64,000 nucleotides of DNA from Diacronema lutheri (Eukaryota; Haptophyta; Pavlovophyceae; Pavlovales; Pavlovaceae). The stretch is taken from positions 248,001-312,000 of the forward strand of contig JAGTXO010000028.1 of the NCBI GenBank assembly GCA_019448385.1, given 5' to 3'. This document shows, piece after piece, positions 10,701 to 17,028 of the stretch (positions are counted from its first letter, which is position 1; every line of letters begins with the position of its first letter). The translations under genes and the position numbers were made by a program. The notes under the pieces are model-generated. The model saw only the letters and a list, made by a program, of their open reading frames with translations. It had not been told where the DNA came from and ran no database searches.

Positions 10701-11099
10701 GAGGCTGAGCGCGCCGTGGCGACGGCCGGTGCGGCGGACGGCGGTGCGTCGCAGCCGGTGACGCCGCCTGAGCTCGCCGCACAGCGCGCGCAGCGCGAGG
10801 CCACGGCGTCCGGCGTCAAGGTGGGCGACGACGGCTCGGACATGCTCGAGCCCAAGCCGGCGACGCGCGCCTACCGGTTGCGCGTCGGCGGCGGCTGGGC
10901 CGTGCAGCTGAGCGCGTTTGTGCTCTTGCTCGCGTTCGCGCTCGTGCACTCGGCCGACTTTGACGCGGACGAGACGGCGATCGCGCTGAGCGCCTGGGCG
11001 ATCGCCGTGTTTGGCACGTTCACCCTGCTCGAGCCGGCGCTCGCCGCCTTCTTTGCAGTCGTGCACCACGTGTCCGCCGATTGCATCGGTGGCATCTGA
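1..11099 (+). CDS. REJ/IPT/EGF multidomain membrane protein, polycystin-1-like (5' partial)
   Basis: A single open frame runs from the window start to a TGA at 11097-11099. The first in-frame ATG is at 1680, but the PPPS repeat upstream is in frame, so the true start lies outside the window. After the proline-rich part come about eight ~110-residue modules, nt 1750-4700, each with a G-x-G-L-x-A-G-D start and an L-C-Y-R-F core. Next are three to four IPT/TIG-like repeats ending in V-S-L-N-G (nt 4900-6200), a REJ region with PKD-like repeats (about nt 6600-8180), a region resembling the stalk of polycystin-1 proteins, and an EGF-like module with six cysteines (nt 9118-9250). A TM segment at about 9520-9590 is followed by further hydrophobic segments (9800-9870, 9940-10030, 10900-11080), with a proline-rich loop at 10100-10860. 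No polycystin channel domain is seen. Probably a cell-surface protein; ligand and function unknown. Confidence 0.82.
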   Translation, partial: PPPSPPPSPPPSPPPSPPPSPPPSPPPSPPPSPPPSPPPSPPPSPPPSPPPSPPPSPPPSPPPSPPPSPPPSPPPSPPPSPPPSPPPSPPPSPPPSPPPSPPPSPPPSPPPSPPPSPPPSPPPSPPPSPPPSPPPSPPPSPPPSPPPSPPPSPPPSPPPSPPPSPPPSPPPSPPPSPPPSPPPSPPPSPPPSPPPSPPPSPPPSPPPSPPPSPPPSPPPSPPPSPPPSPPPRPPPSPPPSPPPSPPPSPPPPSPPPSPPPSPPPSPPPSPPPSPPPSPPPSPPPSPPPSPPPSPPPSPPPSPPPSPPPSPPPSPPPSPPPSPPPSPPPSPPPSPPPSPPPSPPPSPPPSPPPSPPPSPPPSPPPSPPPSPPPSPPPSPPPSPPPSPPPSPPPSPPPPSPPPSPPPSPPPSPPPSPPPSPPPSPPPSPPPSPPPPSPPPSPPPSPPPPTPPPSPPPSSPPSPPPPPRFEPFPPPPPSPPPSPPPSPPPSPPPSPPSSPPPPPPSPPPLPSNPPPSPPTPPPPPSRPPPPSPPPPPPPSPRPPPRPPPPSRPPPPSRPPPPVPPPPRSPPPPPPSPPPPAAGSTLVIVVQGAAEVISMAALGAAAQPAEGDTLFLTDAPDALAACASGAATPVAALGGALVVSAELTVELLATAAGRGYGVCRTPADGSASSALAQLSVHVYGVDAHAFALARTAPRRLRLAGAGVAQSAARDAAAWLAAGACTAGDAACIDALCAASPSAQLVEPGGFATFALGETGEYVLCYRFADRPGRPFVLFSEARASVLDVTALADADGNARALVGAPTELAFAGTGVRAGDSAYFVPANATCVKPGAVLATYGSAYGGGARALDARLRATFTFGAPAAGLQLCFGFGAIDDGSLPFAPFAELAVDVVGVVGPPLTVAAVGAAEAVALRGVGLAAGDAAKWVAPSSTDCASAAPVGAFGGELSATAGGALAFTFTTSTEATGAAVLCYRFAGEVWARFGGVTVEAFALAPRAFDVVAGVAEDMQLAGYGLRAGDEVYFAPAADACTGEPDGAYGGSKVVGVAGGVRALTTAIAFESSVACYRFAARRTFARFDGVIVQSHALAPPGATFAVVGVAEPVAFGGSAKAGDHAKWVLPAAAADCEGALPAGHVGEALDGGRIGGYQLVRAGGAAPFTFTAAQPALALCYRFARARGAGFEAWVAYPAATAVAATVSGPASTTVVVGQPSTVTLLGVGLAAGDTAFWAADCAATTAAGSPTGALAVRGAQLAWTPAAPALDLQLCYSFRGRGARAYPAVRLAIAQLAALSDAPLSAGATSPRAAASVATTTTTVYVAGVGASVADRFFWAPANATSCACPTVGCSAASAALGGVVRVRALGGGLGGDVLVRAGAGALGLRLCYAFGDAPFALYSAFTLDAKEVRTPERTVAVAGDFTTRITFGGAGVGAGDTALWLDVRASLSCAQAFAGGNAAAGGAPTVSSARVAAFAFRQPVGAATLCYRFAGASAFVRFAAVELFVVASTSPFARFALGAAVPRGVAINSVVPLEVRGTGLARSAPNDNERAFEWFRNAARRVGVASIYCRFAASAFASVYETPVLDVTSSVVRCNSPRLPRPSDAVTFSLVAVGCGAADTPEACAPLVVSASFVAFNPKLVRALRVVPASAPQGTAPADNAVVVLGYAPDAAPSSGGYRDLGALRVRFRTPGGNVDVSGAMPDVAASAIVAQAPRSDVRPIADGPIAYTLDVSLDGVTFSDDRANFTLYNAIVATGEPLGAPASAPTAVTLRGAGLVRTDDTPVCAYVRVDGGSAAAATFVVGATLVDGSSEAVCAPAPAGAPVGLYEVRLSLNGGFNYAPVQFEPVQFELFDLSALTVSAVEPPGGPLEGGTSVTLSGSGFAAYGDGLAGCVLRDGDGAELFVRASVLAEPTRLVCTLPAAPARRRRRRLGDGAAAASEVTLAVSLNGGAAGTVSPTGGSFWYYESPTVESTIASLALLDAQGGESVTVRGAGFDNLAAVPGGAPFAALVRVRIGAVLAPSAALQSGSEIGVLTPYGEEGDVFLEVSLNGQQFVRSAAPVRVVGFHSPKMIDARFDAAATRLIVRWDEQGTDRAGMVGLQPCAVVLDDATVATLRGTAASPPLCFWSDDSTLVAQLPQQTAAGRTMVVAARAGSLRPRGYAGSEDLSVEAGVSATINRDFPCGRAASGADLCPTPVITLGGTPTLPACTGAGALRVDAQGELRVEASGQLGGGIKPLLYAWRVDASASDFAAELNALLGALPANASRVQLADVPGSRYVFQLRATNFLGRTSAVASFSVSRTAVQSPAVEIAAPAQFVSKSSSPLRLYGSGRTAPCFSGDRQVRFRWERARTAESATGVELVGAEAESVALTAALSGLARPTLYLPPFTLRAGLSYTFRLLGAMQSDASAVASASVTVVVEAEPLIVLIRGGSPRDLSENGTLVIDASDSIDPSDPTDALSAMALAISFARGADGAPVSPAVSRSGKVFTVLPRGFGAGEQIIATVTASKPDRPVASATVVVNVLARAVPQVSINTALTNRAKVPPSASLKLRGSARWPEDAAVRADGADARFEYGWVLTRGDVSLAEVALTPLSGANLAIRPDALTPGATYTFALTATSLGLARASASAAITVTTNRPPFGGSLRVSPPRGDVFTQLFTFDAAGWTDDPGDTPLSYRFALSRTDGGALSGEQTSSRLETTLLTVGTYLVWARVSDIDGAAAFVSTSVEVVEAALSAGEAQALLQAGLNNIGEGNAIQGCQQVRAAARASGRGPGTRRRQLLAPDATSSEVAAKRAAIVAIAAAQTSLGAAPSTIGVVTGALADVLGVTDDVDLPALGVAVGVLEVALAHTLDGGVQLEAATAAALASSADALLEASAALLAGNATYAAERFSPAAALSASESVKAALDKLLLLLAYSLPVAILGDALAGEPGATLGTARFTVSAMRAAALDLGGATSFSPLRGSALKLPAVSTLGVAADAPLAAHWLELGDTLVAALAAAGTVLTTTPVSFWLQDEAGEDVGPLAAPAELIFDALLADDNEYGYDCALPGNARCSGRGTCDVSTGRCLCANGWYGATCNQWAECARFDFETARFDTSDARTEPSPLFGKYPRADPPGNRSSAEVRRKVTCRVTELGLYAAVAADAPFPPFSPPPNSPPPPAPKRAAAAIIPRVESSAFTTVVAVVAALNAVLVAIACFVDARTPIGKRVETHLRRAAARSASVARAAAQAAPGAARLPLLLRVRFALEDNLVLLGIARGESEPGLRAPELLQVLFTNLMAQLCVQAVFFSEAYAQAIGAPRSWADVVSDVRLSGSWLLGHASVCALLTMPLIYACRLVFVVALGLAWRGAPWRVAQRALVALYLCARPSASVKRWQPRRESGATTRGRTQPVRSRPPPPDTPLPPGAGGSGSQPKSALSETDLSRSAPRRPLPAGAAGSSEGRGVRERVGVPGVLLQPAAGGGAAAGSAAGVSAAQPLAAAAPAPTSGGGNLVADAQRARVGIVEDAPPGPPPASPPPSPPRALAAQPPAHGQRVRIARAAPPGPRPPVGARPPSPPPGPPAPQPGAEAEAERAVATAGAADGGASQPVTPPELAAQRAQREATASGVKVGDDGSDMLEPKPATRAYRLRVGGGWAVQLSAFVLLLAFALVHSADFDADETAIALSAWAIAVFGTFTLLEPALAAFFAVVHHVSADCIGGI

Positions 11100-11386
11100 G
11101 GTGTGACCGTCGCACGCCAGGAACATTCGCCAGGCCCAGCAAACTTCCCAGACGGCCTCCAGTCAGAAGAGAGAAGCTCGCGTCGGCGACCGTAAGCGTT
11201 GGTTGGATGTGTCAGTTGCCTCGGACGACTCCATGGCCCAGCCGCTCGCCACGAGGACGCAGGCTGTCTCCGTCCGGCGGCACCGCGCTCACCGCCGACC
11301 CCTCGCAGCGAACCGGCGTCGGCGCGCCGCGCATTGCCGCTGTGCCGCTCGACGCCTCGACGCTCTGCCTCCTCGACGCGCGCCCG
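11100..11386. other. Convergent 3' intergenic region
   Basis: This separates the stop of the REJ-type gene (+) from the stop of the CS-domain gene (-). No coding or structured element is evident. It presumably holds both 3' UTRs. Confidence 0.5.
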
Positions 11387-12379
11387 TTACTGCGAGCGCG
11401 TGAGCTGCAGCCAGCGCATCTGCTTGTGCTTCGCGAGCGTGATGGTGAGCACGCGCGTCGTCGCGCCAGCGCCCGCCGACTCTAGGGTCCAGTTCGACTC
11501 GTCGAGCGAAATGCGCTGAAAGAGCTGGCCGTCGACGATGGTCTGCTGCGCGTCGGGCAGCGTGCGCACGCGCAGCGCGATCGAATCGGCGCGCAGCGCG
11601 CACGCCACGTCCGCCGCGGTCGTGTGCGCCGGGACGTGGACGGTCACGATGACCTCGCTGCCAGCGTCGGCCCAGCTGAGCGGCGCAGGCTGGGCGACGG
11701 CGGCCGCGGGCGTGCCCGCACCGATGCTCGCATCACATACGCTCGCCGCGCCGGCCGGCCCCGCGGCCACGCTCCCGCTAGACCGCCCCGCCGCCGCGAC
11801 CTCGTCGGCGAAGGCCTGCAGCCGCAGGTTGAGCGCCATCTTTACAGCCTCGTGGATGCCTTGCGCGACGAGCGAGCGATTGGCGTCCTGCGCCTGCTCG
11901 AGGAACTCGCGTGAAGCAATCTCGGCGGGCGCAAAGTCGTCCGCCAGCACGTCCACCCCGCTGCGCTCCATGTCCAGCCGCACGCGCGCGACAAAGCACG
12001 GCCCGCGCAGCGTCGTCGGCACGCCGCACGCGGCCGTCAGCCGCGTCGCGCGCTCGTTCGGCGGGAGGCCCTTGAGCGAGCCTTTGGCGTCGAAAAGCAA
12101 GATGGCCGCGACGGGCGTGCCAATGCCCGGCGAGAGCACCAGCGTCGCGATCGCGTGCTCGTGCCGGACGCGCGCGAAGAGCGTATCGGGCACGAGCTCT
12201 GGCTGCGCAAACGATTGACCGGTCGCGGCCGCGAGCGCGGCGAGATCTATGCGCTCCTTGGCGGCAAAGCGGCTTTGCGCGAACACCGCATCAATCGCGC
12301 CGAGTGCCTCGTCAAATCCCGCCGCTTCCTGCGCTGCTGGCTCCTCGTGCCGCTCAGTCGTGATGAGAGCGAACTTCAT
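11387..12379 (-). CDS. CS (p23/NudC-like) domain protein
   Basis: Predicted product of 330 residues, starting at the ATG at 12379 (MKFALITTE). An in-frame codon at 12400 would add seven residues, but it lies closer to the AT-rich promoter and is less likely. The C-terminal ~95 residues (about 230-325) have the CS-fold pattern: S-W-x(7)-V-x-V-x-V-H-V-P, then I-V-D-G-x-L-F, D-E-S-N-W-T-L-E, and a closing L-x-I-x-L-x-K...W strand. NudC/p23-type CS domains act as Hsp90-linked co-chaperones. The N-terminal 220 residues are not recognised. The gene is divergent from the plastid carrier-like gene with 81 bp between starts. Specific partner unknown. Confidence 0.7.
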   Translation of the reverse strand: MKFALITTERHEEPAAQEAAGFDEALGAIDAVFAQSRFAAKERIDLAALAAATGQSFAQPELVPDTLFARVRHEHAIATLVLSPGIGTPVAAILLFDAKGSLKGLPPNERATRLTAACGVPTTLRGPCFVARVRLDMERSGVDVLADDFAPAEIASREFLEQAQDANRSLVAQGIHEAVKMALNLRLQAFADEVAAAGRSSGSVAAGPAGAASVCDASIGAGTPAAAVAQPAPLSWADAGSEVIVTVHVPAHTTAADVACALRADSIALRVRTLPDAQQTIVDGQLFQRISLDESNWTLESAGAGATTRVLTITLAKHKQMRWLQLTRSQ

Positions 12380-12460
12380 AATATTGCGGGCCCTGCGCAC
12401 TTTGAAAAGGGGCGGCGGAAGGGTATAATACTATAATTGATTTTGAGAGTTGCGGACGAC
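12380..12460. promoter_or_regulatory. Divergent promoter between CS-domain and carrier-like genes
   Basis: Only 81 bp separate the two start codons. It contains the lone AT-rich patch of the area (TATAATACTATAATTGATTT, 12424-12443), which reads TATA-like on both strands. A shared bidirectional core promoter is inferred. Confidence 0.5.
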
Positions 12461-15400
12461 ATGGCTCGGCTCGCATTCCTGGTGGCGCTCGCGGCGGTCG
12501 GCGCAGACGCGTACGCGATGGCGGGCTCGCGCCGGCCGCTCGTCGCGCCGCGCAGCGTCGTCAGCCGCACGCCACTTGTGCGCCATGGCGCGGCGAACAC
12601 CAAGGCGGTCATCGAAGGCATGGTGCCGCGCATCATCCAGGGCGCGACGCAGGGCGCCGTTGGCGCGGTCGTCGCCGCGACGCTCTCGGCGTTCACCGAG
12701 CCGGTTGTGAACCGCATCCTGGTGCAGCGCATCTCGGTGATGGAGTCGATCAAGCAGCTTGACATGGCAAAGAGCCGCAAGTTCTTCATGACCACGCTGC
12801 CCACCAACTTCCTCAAGGTGGGGCGGCGACCCGTTGTCGCGATATGCCCGTGGAGGCCACGCGCGCCGCGCCGCGGCATGGCGGGGCCGCTACTCGCGCT
12901 GCCCGTGTACTGCGTCTCGAGGCGCGGTGCGCCACGTAGAGCGCTTTGCGCCGCGCATGGCGCGCGATCGTCGAGCACGCGCTGACGCGCCGTGGCCCGC
13001 CCCCCCCTCCCCCCCCCCTCCCCGGGTTTCTGTCTTGCCGCGCGGCGTCTCCTCGCAACGCCTCCGCCGCAGTTCCCGCTCTTTGAGGCGGTACGCAGCA
13101 CGCCGCGCGCGCTGCGCGCTGCTTTGCAAAATGGCCCGCGCCGCGCATCGTCCGGCCACGCCGCGTCGCTCGGGCGATGGCTGCCCCCATTGCTGCGCGA
13201 TGCGGGTGGACGGGCGCGTCCACCGCGCGCCCATTTGATCGGCCGTTCGTGCGGCCCCGCCTGCGCCTCGTCGCTCGCATGCTACTATTGCCGAGCGTTG
13301 CCCCGACACCGCCCTCCGTCCTCCGCCACCACCAGCTGCGCGTGCCCTGTGTCCTTTTCCGTCGATGCGCTGAGGCCCCCGGAGCGCTGCCTGCCTGCCC
13401 CCCACCCCCTTCCCCCCCCCCCCCCCCCCACCCACCTTGCGGCGTACGGTGCAGGTCAACCTGGTGATGCAGGCGGTGGACGTGCCCGACTCGATCAAGG
13501 GCCTCGTGACGGGCCTTGTCTTCACGACGCTCACGCTGCCCGTCACCAACTACCGGTTCTGCAAGTCCATGGAGATCCCCGTTGATGGCGAGGCGCTCTT
13601 CAAGGTGAGAAAGAGCGCGGGGTGCTCGACGCGCGCGCACACACCCTGCCGTGCGCACACGCACGCGCGCGCCGCGCGCGCACACGCCGCGCGCCCATGC
13701 TGCTGCTGTCTGCCGCTGGGTGGGCTGAACAGGGGCAGGGCGCCCATGCTGCTGCTGTCTGCCGCTGGGTGGGCTGAACAGGGCAGGGCGCCCATGCTGC
13801 TGCTGTCTGCCGCTGGGTGGGCTGAACAGGGCAGGGCGCCCATGCTGCTGCTGTCTGCCGCTGGGTGGGCTGAACAGGGCAGGGCGCCCATGCTGCTGCT
13901 GTCTGCCGCTGGGTGGGCTGAACAGGGCAGGGCGCCCATGCTGCTGCTGTCTGCCGCTGGGTGGGCTGAACAGGGGCAGGGCGCCCATGCTGCTGCTGTC
14001 TGCCGCTGGGTGGGCTGAACAGGGCAGGGCGCCCATGCTGCGCGGGCTCACGTTGCTCGGCGCGGTGGGTCGCAGAGCTTCGCAGCGGCGAGGACGCGGG
14101 GGGGCACGCATCGACACATCCACCTACCGAGACCCCTCCACCCCTTCCACGTGTATCGACACATCCACCTACCAAGACCCCTCCACCCCTTCCACGTGTA
14201 TCGACACATCCACCTACCGAGACCCCTCCACCCCTTCCACGTGTATCGACACATCCACCTACCAAGACCCCTCCACCCCTTCCACGTGTATCGACACATC
14301 CACCTACCAAGACCCCTCCACCCCTTCCACGTGTATCGACACATCCACCTACCAAGACCCCTCCACCCCTTCCACGTGTATCGACACATCCACCTACCAA
14401 GACCCCTCCACCCCTTCCACGTGTATCGACACATCCACCTACCAAGACCCCTCCACCCCTTCCACGTGTATCGACACATCCACCTACCGAGACCCCTCCA
14501 CCCCTTCCACGTGTATCGACACATCCACCTACCGAGACCCCTCCACCCCTTCCACGTGTATCGACACATCCACCTACCGAGACCCCTCCACCCCTTCCAC
14601 GTGTATCGACACATCCACCTACCGAGACCCCTCCACCCCTTCCACGTGTATCGACACATCCACCTACCGAGACCCCTCCACCCCTTCCACGTGTATCGAC
14701 ACATCCACCTACCGAGACCCCTCCACCCCTTCCACGTGTATCGACACATCCACCTACCGAGACCCCTCCACCCCTTCCACGTGTATCGACACATCCACCT
14801 ACCGAGACCCCTCCACCCCTTCCACGTGTATCGACACATCCACCTACCGAGACCCCTCCACCCCTTCCACGTGTATCGACACATCCACCTACCGAGACCC
14901 CTCCACCCCTTCCACGTAGACGTGCGCTGACCTCAAAGGCCATGCGCCCCTCTCCACCCCCCCCCCCCCCCTTCCCCTCGCCAGGCATACGTGCCCACTG
15001 TCCTGCGCGATGTGATCTACGGCATCTCGCGCAACAAGCTCAACACGCTCTTTATCGCGCTCTACCCGGCGCTCAAGGCCTCTTCCGCCGGCCGCGCAGC
15101 GCTCATGTTCCCCATCGTGTTGCTCTCGTGCGCGCCCTTGCCACTGTGGCCCGCAGCCCTGCCCCCGCCCCTGTCCGTCACACGCGCGCGCCTCCGCCTT
15201 CTCTGGCGCCCCCCTTCTCCGTGCACTCGGCTCGTGCGGTTCGCACGGTGTCATTCGCCGCCCTGCGCGCCCTACACGGAGCCCCTCCGCGCCCGCGTTG
15301 CCATGTGACGCCCCATCCCGCCCTCCATGGCGCGCGCGCGCCGCCCGCCGCCCGCGCACACACGCGCGCCGCCCGCGCGCGGCTTTCGCTGCAGGTGCAT

Positions 15401-15626
15401 CATTTCGTCTCCGGGCAACGAGCTGCGCGGTTACTACCTGCAGCCCAAGGAGAAACGTCTCGGCTTCAAGGCCTTCTTCCAGCCGACCAACTACGTGCGC
15501 TCGACCGTCGCCGGCGCGCTCATCATGGCCACGTCGCTCGGCATCGGCACGTACGTGACTGCGCCCGTCCGGCTGGCGGTGATGGCTATCAAGGCCTTCA
15601 TCATGTCCAAGTTCGTCGCTGCGTAA
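12461..15626 (+). CDS. Plastid-targeted carrier-like membrane protein (4 exons)
   Basis: Exons inferred as 12461-12817, 13455-13604, 14985-15118 and 15395-15626. The first two introns are phase 0 with clear GT...AG borders. The third needs a weak GTTGCT donor at 15119 but restores the frame exactly. The product is 290 residues, about the usual size of mitochondrial-carrier family proteins. The N-terminus MARLAFLVALAAVGADAYA looks like a signal peptide followed by a basic stretch, as in proteins sent to complex plastids. Three homologous segments each carry a T-x-P-V motif (FTEPVVNR, LTLPVTNY, VTAPVRLA). These occupy the place of the carrier signature P-x-[DE]-x-x-[KR], whose charged residues are missing. 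Substrate unknown. Intron 2 (1.38 kb) is mostly minisatellite. Confidence 0.7.
13692..14043 (+). repeat. 48-bp minisatellite in intron 2 of the carrier-like gene
   Basis: About seven near-identical copies of a 48-bp unit containing ATGCTGCTGCTGTCTGCC and GGGTGGGCTGAACAG. Two copies have one extra G. It lies wholly inside the intron 13605-14984. Confidence 0.9.
14108..14920 (+). repeat. 45-bp minisatellite in intron 2 of the carrier-like gene
   Basis: Eighteen head-to-tail copies of a 45-bp unit (CACATCCACCTACC[GA]AGACCC...CACGTGTATCGA). They differ almost only at one A/G site, and the A variants are clustered in the 5' half. Because 45 is a multiple of three, several frames stay open, which is not evidence of coding. 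A 15-C run follows at 14957-14971 before the exon 3 acceptor. Confidence 0.92.
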
Positions 15627-15812
15627 AAAGGCCGGACGCGCATGCGTGCGCGGCGCGCGGCACGCGCTAGTACGCAACGCAGTCGGGCGGCAAAAACGCA
15701 GCGGCGCTCGACGCCATGACGACTGCGCCAGCCTTGCGGCTCGCATGCCACCGGTCTGCACGCGCACAGTGAGCGAGTCCGATGACTTCAAGCGAAGTCG
15801 TCACGTGCGGCC

Positions 15813-16928
15813 TCACTCCCCGCCACAGGCGTGGGCGCGCGCCTTCGCACCCGCGTTGGAAAGATCAGCGACGGCGTCGAAAAAGGCGCCAAGCTGGAGG
15901 CCGCCGTTGGCCGCGCGCGCCTCGAGCGCGGCGATCGTCTCGTCGCACAGCCCGAACGTGATGCCGCCCGACCGCGCTTCGGCCGCGCTCACCTCGCCGT
16001 CGCCATCGCCGTCGAGGAGGAAGAAAAGGCGCGACGCGTTCTCCGTCCAACTCGCGCCACGTGCGGCGAGCCAACCGGCGAGGGCGGGCAAGCGGAGCGC
16101 GGCGAGGCCGCGCGCGGTCGCGCGCGAGACCTGCCGCGTCACGCGCAGGTGCGTGCCGTACAGCGTGCACGCGTCGTACACGCCGTGCGCGACGATCGCC
16201 GTGCCCAGCTGGCCGGTCGCGATCGAGAGGGCGCCAAACCACGCGCCCGTTGCGAGCTGCAGCGCGACGGTCACGCCGGTCTCCTTGCTCGCAATCTGCT
16301 TTAAGCCACCGAGCACATTGATGTGCGCGAGGGCAAAGACGAGCGCCGAAGCGGCCACCGCCGCGAGCTTGGCCTCGTCGTGCTCGAGCCCATGGGTCGT
16401 CGCGTACGCCGACAGAGACGGCAGGAGCTGGCCGCGGAAGAGGGTCTCTTCGACAACGCCGACGAGCGCGCCGAGTGCCGCGCTGAGCGAGAGCGCGAGA
16501 ATGGGCTGCGCGCGCGGCCCGAACATGCGCAGTGCGAGCCGATTGGTCGACGCGTTGATCTCGACGAGCGCGCTCGACGGGGACGTCTCGATCACGCGGC
16601 CGAGCGCGAGCAGCGGCAGCGCGCCGAGGCCGCCGATGAGCCAGACCGACGCCGAGTCGAGATGGGCGTGCGCGTGCAGAACCTGCGCGCCGATGCCGCC
16701 GGTGAAGATCGTGTAGCCGACGAGCATCTGTGTGCCGACCAGGCGGGCGAGAAGCGGGGCATCGACCGCCTGCACGCCGGCAGACGTCGGCGCTGGACCC
16801 TCCGGGCGCGAGGTTCGGGCGGGCGTGAGAGGCTGCGCGGGCTTGGCGAGGCGTGAGCCGCTGAACGGGCGCTGCCTGCTTGCGTCCACCGCGCACAGCG
16901 CGCAGAGGACGAGGCTCGACACGCGCAT
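15813..16928 (-). CDS. CPBP (CAAX/Abi-type) intramembrane metalloprotease with C-terminal EF-hand
   Basis: 371 residues from the ATG at 16928, chosen because [14 protein letters not shown] is a good signal peptide; an upstream ATG at 17030 overlaps the SLX1 start. The CPBP core is clear: several TM segments, motif 1 E-E-T-L-F-R-G (E-E-x-x-x-R), motif 2 F-A-L-A-H (F-x-x-x-H) and motif 3 V-A-H-G-V-Y-D-A. These residues coordinate the metal and cut within the membrane in Rce1 and related proteases. The C-terminus adds a canonical EF-hand loop [12 protein letters not shown], so calcium may regulate it. The signal peptide and following basic segment fit plastid or secretory targeting. Substrate unknown. 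Head-to-head with SLX1. Confidence 0.85.
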   Translation of the reverse strand: MRVSSLVLCALCAVDASRQRPFSGSRLAKPAQPLTPARTSRPEGPAPTSAGVQAVDAPLLARLVGTQMLVGYTIFTGGIGAQVLHAHAHLDSASVWLIGGLGALPLLALGRVIETSPSSALVEINASTNRLALRMFGPRAQPILALSLSAALGALVGVVEETLFRGQLLPSLSAYATTHGLEHDEAKLAAVAASALVFALAHINVLGGLKQIASKETGVTVALQLATGAWFGALSIATGQLGTAIVAHGVYDACTLYGTHLRVTRQVSRATARGLAALRLPALAGWLAARGASWTENASRLFFLLDGDGDGEVSAAEARSGGITFGLCDETIAALEARAANGGLQLGAFFDAVADLSNAGAKARAHACGGE

Positions 16929-17028
16929 GGTCTTGCGTTCAACGTCCCCGTCCACCTCAAAAGAGGGTTTCGGACTTTCGGTCCCTCCCGCGCGGGTGCC
17001 GGAGGGCGGGAGAGGGGGAGGGCGCAGC
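16929..17028. promoter_or_regulatory. 100-bp divergent promoter region, CPBP protease / SLX1
   Basis: The region between the chosen starts of the two divergent genes. It is G/A-rich near SLX1 (GGGAGAGGGGGAGGG, 17008-17022), with no TATA element. Bidirectional use is inferred from the spacing. Confidence 0.4.

Noticed and set aside
14108-14920. Regular 45-bp repeats resembling a CRISPR array
   Set aside because: Units are contiguous with no unique spacers, and the array lies in an intron of a eukaryotic gene. It is a minisatellite.
13987-14930. Repeat proteins encoded in the minisatellite (several frames)
   Set aside because: Open only because the unit length is a multiple of three; flanked by good splice sites of the carrier-like gene.
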